A stretch of DNA of 64,000 nucleotides from Cellulomonas hominis (lineage in GTDB: Bacteria; Actinomycetota; Actinomycetes; Actinomycetales; Cellulomonadaceae), in the NCBI RefSeq assembly GCF_014201095.1, contig NZ_JACHDN010000001.1, forward strand, positions 3,534,001-3,598,000, given 5' to 3'. Each line of letters begins with the position of its first letter. Positions within the stretch are counted from its first letter, which is position 1. Both the position numbers and the translations under genes were made by a program. This document shows, piece by piece, positions 49,453 to 56,893 of the stretch. Under the pieces are notes generated by a model, which made no database searches, was not told the origin of the DNA, and saw only the letters and a program-made list of their open reading frames with translations.

Positions 49453-49851
49453 TCAGAGCCCGCGGAGTTCGTCCAGGACGCTGCGGGCGGCCGTCGCGTC
49501 GACGCGGTCGGCCTGAGCGACCACCCGGGTCCACGTCGGGCGGGGGCGAGGGTTGAGGTTCTCCAGGCGGAGCGACTGTGCGTAGGCCAGCGTGGCGAAC
49601 GCGGCCGAGACGCACCCCGACAGCACCGACACGTGCGAGAAGCCGCCCGGTTCCTGGTCGGACGGCGCACCCGAGTCCGTGCTCCTCGCCCCTGTGACGG
49701 CGCCACCGCCCTGATGTGGCCGGCTCCCCGGAACCGCCCAGGGGTCGTCGCCGAAGCTCGACCTCGGCGGGGTCGGCGCGCCGGGAAGCCCCAGCGCCCA
49801 AGCGGCGTGGTCGGCGCTCGAGGGTGCATGTGTCATCGTCGTCTCCGTCAT
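49453..49851 (-). CDS. Hypothetical protein (132 aa)
   Basis: It is a Pro/Gly-rich protein with a helical C-terminus (SGCVSAAFATLAYAQSLRLE, then TAARSVLDELRGL). It is unknown. Its ATG overlaps the stop of the upstream gene, at the end of the minus-strand prepilin operon. Confidence 0.5.
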   Translation of the reverse strand: MTETTMTHAPSSADHAAWALGLPGAPTPPRSSFGDDPWAVPGSRPHQGGGAVTGARSTDSGAPSDQEPGGFSHVSVLSGCVSAAFATLAYAQSLRLENLNPRPRPTWTRVVAQADRVDATAARSVLDELRGL

Positions 49852-50519
49852 CGCGGCTCGACCAGGGTGAACTCGGCGGACCGAGGGTGGCGCGAGATCC
49901 AGTCCTGCGCGGCCGCGACGGTCTCGGCCTTGCCCGCCGGTGCCTCCATGTACGCCATGACCTCGTCTCGAACCCAGAACGACCACGCCTCGCTCGTCCC
50001 GGCGGCGGTGTAGGTCTCGACCGGGATCACGAGTACCGGGTGCAGGCCCAGGTACTGGTACACCCAGGCGTCGATCTCCTCCCGTGCGAGCGCCGACGCA
50101 CCGGGGTCGGCGGAGTCGGCGGCCTCGACGGCGCGTGCGGCGATGCTCTGCACGACGACGTCCGGCAGCGGCTCGGACGAGTCCAGGACGTGCCACGCGT
50201 GGTCGTCGAGCTCGATTGCAGCGAGCCCGCCGGGCAGGACCCCGGGGTCCTCTTCGAGGACGTCGCCGGCCTGAGGCAGCTGGCTGGTGGAGGGTGCGTG
50301 CGTCTCGCGGGATGGCGCAGCGGTCGGGACGACGAGTTGCTCAGGAGCGCCGAAGCTCGGGACGGGCCCGGTGGGCGAGCTCAGGTGGTGGGCGAGGGCG
50401 TAGATGCCGACGGCAAGCCCGACCACCACCGCTGTCGCGGCAACGGCGAACCGCGCCCGGCGTGCCCTCGTTGGCGCCGCGTGACGGCCCACAGGGGCCG
50501 GACCCGCTGTCTCGCTCAC
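49848..50519 (-). CDS. Single-span anchored protein
   Basis: One membrane helix (FAVAATAVVVGLAVGIYALA) follows a basic N-terminus. The outer part has a Pro/Ser linker and a globular domain (ALAREEIDAWVYQYLGLHPV). The function is unknown. I prefer GTG 50519, which has GGGAG 6 nt upstream, over the GTG at 50546 that overlaps the adhesin stop; the longer form would have 232 residues. Confidence 0.6.
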   Translation of the reverse strand: MSETAGPAPVGRHAAPTRARRARFAVAATAVVVGLAVGIYALAHHLSSPTGPVPSFGAPEQLVVPTAAPSRETHAPSTSQLPQAGDVLEEDPGVLPGGLAAIELDDHAWHVLDSSEPLPDVVVQSIAARAVEAADSADPGASALAREEIDAWVYQYLGLHPVLVIPVETYTAAGTSEAWSFWVRDEVMAYMEAPAGKAETVAAAQDWISRHPRSAEFTLVEPR

Positions 50520-50535
50520 CGTTGGCTCCCGCACC

Positions 50536-53500
50536 TCAGTACCCACCCGCGACGTAGTACGAGCCGCCTGCGCGCGAGCCCGCGCGGCAGGTGGCGTTCA
50601 CCTGCAGCCGGTTGTTGCCGGTGCCCCACCCGGCGTTCTCGCCGCGGTAGTACGTGCCGCCGCCGCCGACGGTCGTTCCGCTGGCCCAGCCCCACGAGTT
50701 CGTGTAGACGCGCCAATCCATGTAGATCGTCGTTCCGGCAGGGCATGACCCTCCCCACTGGACGGTGTGCCAGGCCACGATGCCGATGTAGACCCCGGAG
50801 GGCGTCGGGATGGGGTGATACAGCGTGGGCGAGGTGAACGGTCCTGCCGGCGCCGAAGCGTTGCCGGAGGCTGGGTTGTAGCAGCGGATCTGCTGCTCCT
50901 GCACCGCGCCGATGTCGTAGTAGCCGACCTGCGAGACGATCCAGGGGCCTGTGCTTGCCCCGGCGCTGCCGTTCACCCAGCCGCCCCACGGGTTCCAACC
51001 CGTGGTGGTTGCCCGGTCTCGCGCCATCACCTGAGGCACGGTGCCGGCCGCGCACAGCGTGCTCGGCCCCTTGAGCTGGACGTTGAACGTCGGGAAGGTG
51101 CTGGTCGTGTTCCAGTCGTTCACGGTGGGTGAGTTGACGTACAGTCCAGCTGTGGCGATCGCGGAGTACGCGCCGGCGACGTCCGCAGCGTTCAGCGCGC
51201 GCGCCTGCAGTTCGACGAGGGATCCCTCGTTGGTCGGGCCGTAGGTGTAGGTGCGCCCCGTCCCCACGTTGAGGGGGGAGCCCCACGGGCCGCCGTTGAT
51301 CCTGGCCCGGACCTCGTAGCGTGCGGCGCCGGGCACCGAGGTCCAGGCGAACGCAGCGCTCGTCGTCGAGATCGAGGACACCGACAGGGTCGGCGTGCCG
51401 GGGATGAGGTTCGCGATGGCGGTGGCGGACCAGGCGGAGCTGCCGACGCTGTTCACGGAGCGGGCCTGGAACTCGATCTTGGCGCCGGAGACAGTCAGGG
51501 TGCGCGTCAGGGCGGCGCCGTTGCTGGTCGTGGCGGACCACGCGCCGCCGTCGACCCGGTACTGGTACTCGTAGGTGGCGGCGTCCTGGGGTGCGGTCCA
51601 GGAGAAGGTCGCCGAGTCTCCTGTGATGTTCGAGGCGAAGACCACGGGCACCGCGGGAGTGTCGATCGTGGTGACCTGGATCGCGTCGGTGCAGAACGTG
51701 TCGCCGTTGTAGGCGGCGCACACGCGGTACCAGTTGCCGCCACGGGCAGGAGCCGTCGTGCTGACCGAGGTGGTCGTGACCGCCTGCGTCGTGAGCGTCG
51801 AGAACGCCCCGGTCTTCGTGGTGGCCCACTGCACCAGCAGGTCGGCCGTCCCCTCGCCTGCTGGCGGCAGGGTGCCTCCGAACGCGTTCCACGCCAGGCG
51901 CAGGTTCTTGCCGGTGGTGCCGTTGTCGCGCAGGTTCGTCGCCGGGGTGATCGGGGTGCCCGGGTTGGTGATCTCGAAGGCGACGTTCTCGTTCCAGGAG
52001 GCCCAACGGTCGGCGACCTCGGCCTCGGTGAGCACGCGTCCGTAGACGACCACGTCGTGCAGTGTCCCGGCGGTGCCATCGGCCAGCAGGGTGCTGCTGC
52101 CCGCTGTCGGCGACCCGGCCTTGGCGGTGCCCTTGCGGAGCGCGTCGACGTACAACGTGATCGTGCCGTCGTTCGCGACCGTGACCTGGTACAGGTGCGA
52201 CTTGGCGCGGTTCTGGACGGTGAAGGGCACCTTGGCCGTCGTGCCGCCGGAGGTGACCACGACGTGCCCGGTGGTGTCGATGACGGCGCGGACACCCGCC
52301 GCTTGCACGGCTGCACCTGACGCTGCCGAGGACGGGCCGCGGGCGAACCACTCCAGGGTCACGCCGGCGGTCGCCGAGCGCAGCACCTGGTCGGACTTCG
52401 CGGCGCCGCCGGATCGGAAGCCGGCCGCCTTGCCGCAGAGCCCGTCGACCCGGCCGGTGGTCGTCCACGACAGGTCCGAGGTGCCGGCGGAGTCGCGTGC
52501 GACCAACCCGGTGGGCTCGTTCAGGCGCCAGTACGCCATCGCGTCGACGGGCGCCGGGAGCACGCACGTCCCGCTCTCCCAGCCGACGGGGATGTCCCAC
52601 TTGTCGCCGGTGTCGATGACGTCGTAGGTGCCGGTGGTCCAGGCCTTGGCGGCGCCGGGGACGGGGTCCGTGTAGTTCACCGTGCCGGCGTCGTCGTAGA
52701 AGTGGCGCCAGGAGCCCCCGATGCTGATCGTGTCGCAGGCCAGCGACCCGTACCAGGTGACCTGGCCGGCGTAGGAGCCGGCCGCCTTCCGGTTGGCAGG
52801 GTCGGTCGAGCACGCCGCCCGCGGGGCGTAGACCATGGCGGCGATCGAGGTGCCCGGGTTCGCGGTCTCGGTCGGGGTGATCGAGACCGCCAGGCCGGCC
52901 GAGTAGACGAAGAGCTTGGCAGGGTTCGCGAGGCTGTTCAGCGCCGGTGCGTTGAGCGAGGCCGCCAGGTCGATGTTGCCGCGGACGTACACCGCGGCGC
53001 TGGGGATGGTGACTCGCGTGGCGACGTCGACGGTCAGCGATCCGTTGATGCACAGGATCGGGGTGTCGATGCGCGCGTTCTGCTCGGAGGCGACCCAGTT
53101 CCCCTCGACGGTGCGGGTGCAGCTGGGGTTGGCCATCCAGGCCACGGAGGCCTCGCTGGCGGCGGCGTACGAGTGGGTCATGACGCTGACGTCGGACTCG
53201 TCGCAGGTGTCGCCCGTGCAGCGGGTGGTCGTGACGCCGCCAGCCCCTGCGGAGCCGTACAGGATCGTCGCGTCGGCCGCGGTACCGGTGCCGTAGGACA
53301 CGAACCCGCCGGAGGCGACGACGCCGCCGGCGGTCCCCAGGTCGCCCGACGTCGAGTTGTACGACGTGACGCTGACCTCGGGCCCGCTGAGCTGTGTGGA
53401 GGTGTAGCCGAACAGCGCGTTGCCGAACGCCCCGGGCGGAGTCGGGGTGTAGACGATCTTCCCGGCGGCAGACTTCGGGCCCAGCCCGTCCCTCGTCTGG

Positions 53501-53925
53501 TAGGTCACGGCCTCCAGGGGGACGCGGACGGCGCGCACCCCGTTGGCGTCGGTCGGCGGAAGCTGGTCGTGGTCCTTGTCGATCCAGGCGTTGGTGATGA
53601 GGTCGTAGCGCGTCGGGTCCGCTGCGTTGCCTGGGCGCGGCAGGGCCCAGTACGCCGAGCACAGCGGCCTGTTCCCGACGGTGTCGCAGGCGGTGGTGGC
53701 GGTCGCGCGGGTGGCGGGGAGGGCGTTGCCCGCTGAGAGCTGCGCGACTGCGTCGGCGACGGCGACGTCGGTCCGCTGGGTGAGCGCGATGAGGTCGTTG
53801 GTGGCTTCGGTGCGGTTCAGGTGCCCCATCGCGGTGGTGACCACGGCTGCTCCGAGGGAGGCCAGCAGGACCACGACGATGATCGTCCACTGCATCGCGC
53901 CGCGCTGCGGGTCGGTGCGGTTCAC
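50536..53925 (-). CDS. Giant pilin-like adhesin (LamG and FN3 domains)
   Basis: The 1129-aa protein begins VNRTDPQRGAMQWTIIVVVL, a PilX-like hydrophobic anchor, followed by a disulphide-prone domain with several Cys (to ~440). A LamG/concanavalin-like fold is at ~455-640 (AMAYWRLNEPTGLVARDS to LHDVVVYGRVLTEAEVADRW). Two or three FN3-type domains are at ~645-935 (SATFSWTAPQDAATYEYQYR, FAWTSVPGAARYEVRARING). A Trp/Gly/Cys-rich C-terminal domain is last. The anchor suggests it joins the pilus, most likely at the tip, with LamG and FN3 as ligand-binding and spacer parts. GTG 53925 lies 8 nt after the PilV-like gene. Confidence 0.75.
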   Translation of the reverse strand: MNRTDPQRGAMQWTIIVVVLLASLGAAVVTTAMGHLNRTEATNDLIALTQRTDVAVADAVAQLSAGNALPATRATATTACDTVGNRPLCSAYWALPRPGNAADPTRYDLITNAWIDKDHDQLPPTDANGVRAVRVPLEAVTYQTRDGLGPKSAAGKIVYTPTPPGAFGNALFGYTSTQLSGPEVSVTSYNSTSGDLGTAGGVVASGGFVSYGTGTAADATILYGSAGAGGVTTTRCTGDTCDESDVSVMTHSYAAASEASVAWMANPSCTRTVEGNWVASEQNARIDTPILCINGSLTVDVATRVTIPSAAVYVRGNIDLAASLNAPALNSLANPAKLFVYSAGLAVSITPTETANPGTSIAAMVYAPRAACSTDPANRKAAGSYAGQVTWYGSLACDTISIGGSWRHFYDDAGTVNYTDPVPGAAKAWTTGTYDVIDTGDKWDIPVGWESGTCVLPAPVDAMAYWRLNEPTGLVARDSAGTSDLSWTTTGRVDGLCGKAAGFRSGGAAKSDQVLRSATAGVTLEWFARGPSSAASGAAVQAAGVRAVIDTTGHVVVTSGGTTAKVPFTVQNRAKSHLYQVTVANDGTITLYVDALRKGTAKAGSPTAGSSTLLADGTAGTLHDVVVYGRVLTEAEVADRWASWNENVAFEITNPGTPITPATNLRDNGTTGKNLRLAWNAFGGTLPPAGEGTADLLVQWATTKTGAFSTLTTQAVTTTSVSTTAPARGGNWYRVCAAYNGDTFCTDAIQVTTIDTPAVPVVFASNITGDSATFSWTAPQDAATYEYQYRVDGGAWSATTSNGAALTRTLTVSGAKIEFQARSVNSVGSSAWSATAIANLIPGTPTLSVSSISTTSAAFAWTSVPGAARYEVRARINGGPWGSPLNVGTGRTYTYGPTNEGSLVELQARALNAADVAGAYSAIATAGLYVNSPTVNDWNTTSTFPTFNVQLKGPSTLCAAGTVPQVMARDRATTTGWNPWGGWVNGSAGASTGPWIVSQVGYYDIGAVQEQQIRCYNPASGNASAPAGPFTSPTLYHPIPTPSGVYIGIVAWHTVQWGGSCPAGTTIYMDWRVYTNSWGWASGTTVGGGGTYYRGENAGWGTGNNRLQVNATCRAGSRAGGSYYVAGGY

Positions 53926-53933
53926 GGCGCCCC

Positions 53934-55355
53934 TCACTCGTGCGCCAGAAGCAGCGGGAGACTGGTCGTGGAGCCGTCCACGGCGCGAGCGAACACCAGC
54001 GTCGCCGCCGAGGTCGTGGCACAGTCGCCGGTCGGGGGCGCCTGGACCTGCCAGGTGGTGGTCGTTGCTGCCTGCAGCACGGTGCCGGACAGGTTGATGG
54101 TGACCGGCGCGACATCCACGGGGAGGGCGGGCACGGAGACCGCCTTGACCTTGCCGTCGGTGCCGCGGCTGGCGAACGCCGCCCAGGCCTGGTCGGCCCC
54201 GGAGGTCGTGGGGCTCGTGGTCGACATGCCCACGGAGCCGCCGGTCGTCGTCACGCGGATCGGCACGCCGGCTCCGGACCCGCTGCACCACGCGGTGGCG
54301 GCCGCGTCCTCGAGGGCTGCCGTGACGTGGTCGTAGTCGCTTCCGGTGGCTCGGTCCACCGTCCAGAACGCCGGCACCGGGAGCACGGCGGTTCCGCCCG
54401 GGACCGTCGCGGTGAACGTGACAGTGACCTTGCCGGGCAGGATCTTGCGCTTCGGGGTGCCATCGCCGTCAGCGGCGATGGAGCTCGACCATCGGGTGCC
54501 GCCGTCGACGCTTGTGAGGGACTCGGTCACCGTTCGCTCGACGACCGTCGCGCCGGAGGTGACCTTGTAGGTCCAGGTCGCCGTGACCGCCGAGGCCGGG
54601 ACCGAGGTTCGGGCGTACAGATCGACGGGGGAGCTCTGGCGCGCGGTGTCGGCGTCGGTGACCATGGTCGCCCCGTCGAGTACGAGGCCGGACCGCACGT
54701 AGCCCTCGCACACGACCGCAGTCGCAGAGGCGCACGACCCGGAGGACGAAGCCGAGGCACCGGTCGTCGGGTCGACGTCCGATCCGGAGGCGGTGCGCAC
54801 GATCATCTGGACCGAGCAGCGAACGTCGGCTCCGCGGCAGGTGCCGTCCAGCACGCCGGCGTTCCCGGAGTTGGTCCACTCGCCCTGGACCACGACCCTG
54901 CGTGCGCGCGAGACGCTGTCGCCAGGGGCTGGCGGGACCGCGGTGACCCACGTCTGCACCCGGTAGGTGAAGCCGTCGGCGTCGAAGGTCTCCACGGGTG
55001 CGACGTCGAAGCTCGAGGTGGCGGCGGGCCGCGTTGGCCCGAGGACGACAGCCTGCTCCGCCCGCGCCGCCCCGGACTCGTCGTTGACAGGCAGGGTGGC
55101 CGTGCCCGTGGTTGCTCGGGCGTCGTCGCCGTAGAAGCCGAGGTCGCTGTAGTCGGCCTGGCGTGCCTTGGCCATGATCGACTGCGTCGCGGTGGCGTAC
55201 GTCGCCAGGCGGTCGCTGATGGACTGCACCCGCAAGCTGTTGAGTCCCGAACCCCCGACGAAGGAGATCGCGATCGTCAGCAGCAGGAGGCTGATGATCG
55301 TCTCGACGAGCGTGCCGCCGCGTTCGTCATGGAGCCGGTAACGCTCAGGCAGCAC
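53934..55355 (-). CDS. PilV-like prepilin
   Basis: The 473-aa protein carries a prepilin cleavage site and helix near the start (HDERGGTLVETIISLLLLTI, cut expected after the first or second Gly, with Glu at +5). The rest is an extended extracellular part with several Cys (GTCRGADVRCSVQ, GSCASATAVVCEGY). It is far longer than typical minor pilins, so it may be part of the tip complex with the adhesin behind it. GTG 55355 has GAGGAG upstream. Confidence 0.8.
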   Translation of the reverse strand: MLPERYRLHDERGGTLVETIISLLLLTIAISFVGGSGLNSLRVQSISDRLATYATATQSIMAKARQADYSDLGFYGDDARATTGTATLPVNDESGAARAEQAVVLGPTRPAATSSFDVAPVETFDADGFTYRVQTWVTAVPPAPGDSVSRARRVVVQGEWTNSGNAGVLDGTCRGADVRCSVQMIVRTASGSDVDPTTGASASSSGSCASATAVVCEGYVRSGLVLDGATMVTDADTARQSSPVDLYARTSVPASAVTATWTYKVTSGATVVERTVTESLTSVDGGTRWSSSIAADGDGTPKRKILPGKVTVTFTATVPGGTAVLPVPAFWTVDRATGSDYDHVTAALEDAAATAWCSGSGAGVPIRVTTTGGSVGMSTTSPTTSGADQAWAAFASRGTDGKVKAVSVPALPVDVAPVTINLSGTVLQAATTTTWQVQAPPTGDCATTSAATLVFARAVDGSTTSLPLLLAHE

Positions 55356-55373
55356 GGCGAAGGCTCCTCACGG

Positions 55374-55403
55374 GGTGTCGACTACACGCTGAGTGTATGA
55401 CAC
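55374..55403 (-). promoter_or_regulatory. Motif B pair before the prepilin operon
   Basis: On the minus strand GTGTCATACACT (55403 to 55392) is followed by GTGTAGTCGACAC (55386 to 55374). The proximal one has 5-nt rather than 3-nt spacing between its GTGT and ACAC arms. They end 18-36 nt before GTG 55355. Confidence 0.6.
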
Positions 55404-55433
55404 CTCATCGCTTCGGCTCGGGCCGAAACGCCG

Positions 55434-55598
55434 TCATCCGAAGAGCAAACGCGCCTTGACGGATGCCGCAGTGTCAGACACCGGGCCGGCAGCCTGAGGC
55501 CGGGTTGCGCCGGCCGCCTCAGGCCTAGAGACCGAGCCGTGCTCCAGGAACTCCTCGTCGACGTCTGCCGAGAACAGCGGGTCGGCGCCCTGGCTCAT
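55434..55598 (-). CDS. Small acidic protein (54 aa)
   Basis: It begins MSQGADPLFSADVDEEFLEH and ends DTAASVKARLLFG. The ATG overlaps the upstream gene stop (ATGA), and GGAG lies 6 nt before it. It is unknown; it may work with the ribbon-helix-helix-like protein. Confidence 0.5.
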   Translation of the reverse strand: MSQGADPLFSADVDEEFLEHGSVSRPEAAGATRPQAAGPVSDTAASVKARLLFG

Positions 55599-55981
55599 CG
55601 ATCGCTCCGCCGGGAGCGGCGCGGGCCTGGGGCGGGGGGAACGACCATCCGCGGAACGGAGCCGAGCTCGCCCTGCCCGTACCGCTCGAGGAAGTCGTTG
55701 ATGACCACCGAGAGCGACACCTGCTCTCGGTCGGCGCGCGCACGTGCGCGCAGCATCCTGAGCATCGGCGCGCGGAAGGAGAACATCGGCGTCTTGCCCT
55801 TCTCGTTCGGGCGCGGCAGCTCGGTGGGCAGCGGGTCGTTGCGCCCCCGGCGTTCGTTGTCCTCGCGGACCCACCGCCGCCACACGCCGAGCACCTCGGC
55901 CTCGGTGACCGGGGGTCCGCCGACCTCCATAGGCAGCGGGCCAGCCTCGCCGGGCAGCATCTCGGGGGACGTCTCGGGCAT
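55595..55981 (-). CDS. Ribbon-helix-helix-like protein
   Basis: The 128-aa protein has a C-terminal segment that reads like a CopG/Arc ribbon-helix-helix: a short strand (TPMFSFRAPMLRMLRARARA) followed by DREQVSLSVVINDFLERYGQ. ATG 55981 has AAGGAG 5 nt upstream. A motif-B-like GTGACATACA lies 51 nt upstream, so the protein could be the DNA-binding regulator of the pilus genes, including itself; this is inference. Confidence 0.55.
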   Translation of the reverse strand: MPETSPEMLPGEAGPLPMEVGGPPVTEAEVLGVWRRWVREDNERRGRNDPLPTELPRPNEKGKTPMFSFRAPMLRMLRARARADREQVSLSVVINDFLERYGQGELGSVPRMVVPPAPGPRRSRRSDR

Positions 55982-56031
55982 CGAGGCTCCTTCGGTGTTC
56001 CGGGTGATGTTCCCGAGGTTAGCCCTAGACA

Positions 56032-56041
56032 TGTATGTCAC
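56032..56041 (-). promoter_or_regulatory. Motif-B-like site before the 55981 gene
   Basis: TGTATGTCAC, read on the minus strand as GTGACATACA, differs from motif B at one position. It lies just outside the end of the protease gene at 56051. Confidence 0.4.
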
Positions 56042-56050
56042 GGCTCTTCG

Positions 56051-56893
56051 TCATGACGCCACGCCGATCAGGATCAGCATGACGCCCAGGCTGTTGAACG
56101 TCACGTGCGCCGCGCACGCGGCCAGCAGGCCTCGACGCATCGCAAGGATCCCGAATGCGGCGCCGATGAGGGCGGTCTGTGTCACGACGTAGAGGCCGGA
56201 GGCGCTCAGCGGGCTCGTGAGTGCCCCGTCCGCGCCGATCGTCGACCCGTGGGGCAGGCCGAACGCCAGAGCGCTGAGCGCCACGGCGGTGAATGACACC
56301 CGGCGTGCCGCGGCGCCCCAGCGTCGCTGCAGGGTGGCCATCAACGAGCGCATCGCGAGGCCGCGAAAGAACAACTCCTCCGCGATGGGCCCGAGCACGG
56401 CCGCGCCGAGCAGGATCGCGGCGGTGGCCCATGCGTCGCGGGGAGTGGCCATCCATGAGGAGTTGCCCTGGACGTCCCAGCCCAGGCGTGCGGCGAGGAC
56501 GTCCAAGCCGATGCTCGCCACCCGAAGGGCGACCGCGAGGCCCACGGACGCGGCCACGAGGCGCACGCGGCTGCCTGGGGTGGTCCATGGACCGACCACC
56601 GCGCACACGCGTTGCCCGATGCGCCGCGCGACCACGAGGGGCCAGCCGGCGAACACCGCCCACATGCTGACCATCCCGGACAGCAGCACGAGCGTGGTGT
56701 TCGCGACGTCGGCCGGGTCGGTGCCGCGCATGACGATCTCGACGTAGAGCACCACGGCGCCGACCAGTGCCTGCGTCGCGACCAGGGCGAGCGCGGCGAG
56801 CCCGAGGTCGAGCGCCCCGAAACGTCGCGGGGGTCGCGGGGGTCCCCACAGATCTGCCCGCTCCCAGCGCACCTGGCTGGTCACGGCGCTCAC
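56051..56893 (-). CDS. CPBP-family intramembrane metalloprotease
   Basis: The 280-aa protein has about eight spans and the CPBP (CAAX protease/bacteriocin-processing) motifs: EELFFRG in GPIAEELFFRGLAMRSLMAT and the later HVTFNSLGVMLILIG, plus FGLPHGST in between. Such proteases cut within membranes. Placed in a pilus locus lacking a classical PilD in view, it might process a surface protein, but no CPBP protein is known to me as a prepilin peptidase. Its GTG overlaps the PBP stop by 4 nt. Confidence 0.85.
   Translation of the reverse strand: MSAVTSQVRWERADLWGPPRPPRRFGALDLGLAALALVATQALVGAVVLYVEIVMRGTDPADVANTTLVLLSGMVSMWAVFAGWPLVVARRIGQRVCAVVGPWTTPGSRVRLVAASVGLAVALRVASIGLDVLAARLGWDVQGNSSWMATPRDAWATAAILLGAAVLGPIAEELFFRGLAMRSLMATLQRRWGAAARRVSFTAVALSALAFGLPHGSTIGADGALTSPLSASGLYVVTQTALIGAAFGILAMRRGLLAACAAHVTFNSLGVMLILIGVAS

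Noticed and set aside
50516..54115. 1199-aa Arg/His-rich minus-strand frame
   Set aside because: Same-strand alternative frame of the adhesin; composition is not protein-like.
55471..55481. GTGTCAGACAC resembling motif B
   Set aside because: It is inside the coding part of the 54-aa gene and not upstream of any start.
56051..56893. CPBP protease as the missing prepilin peptidase
   Set aside because: It has glutamate/histidine CPBP motifs, not the aspartic GxGD site of PilD; only its position suggests the idea.
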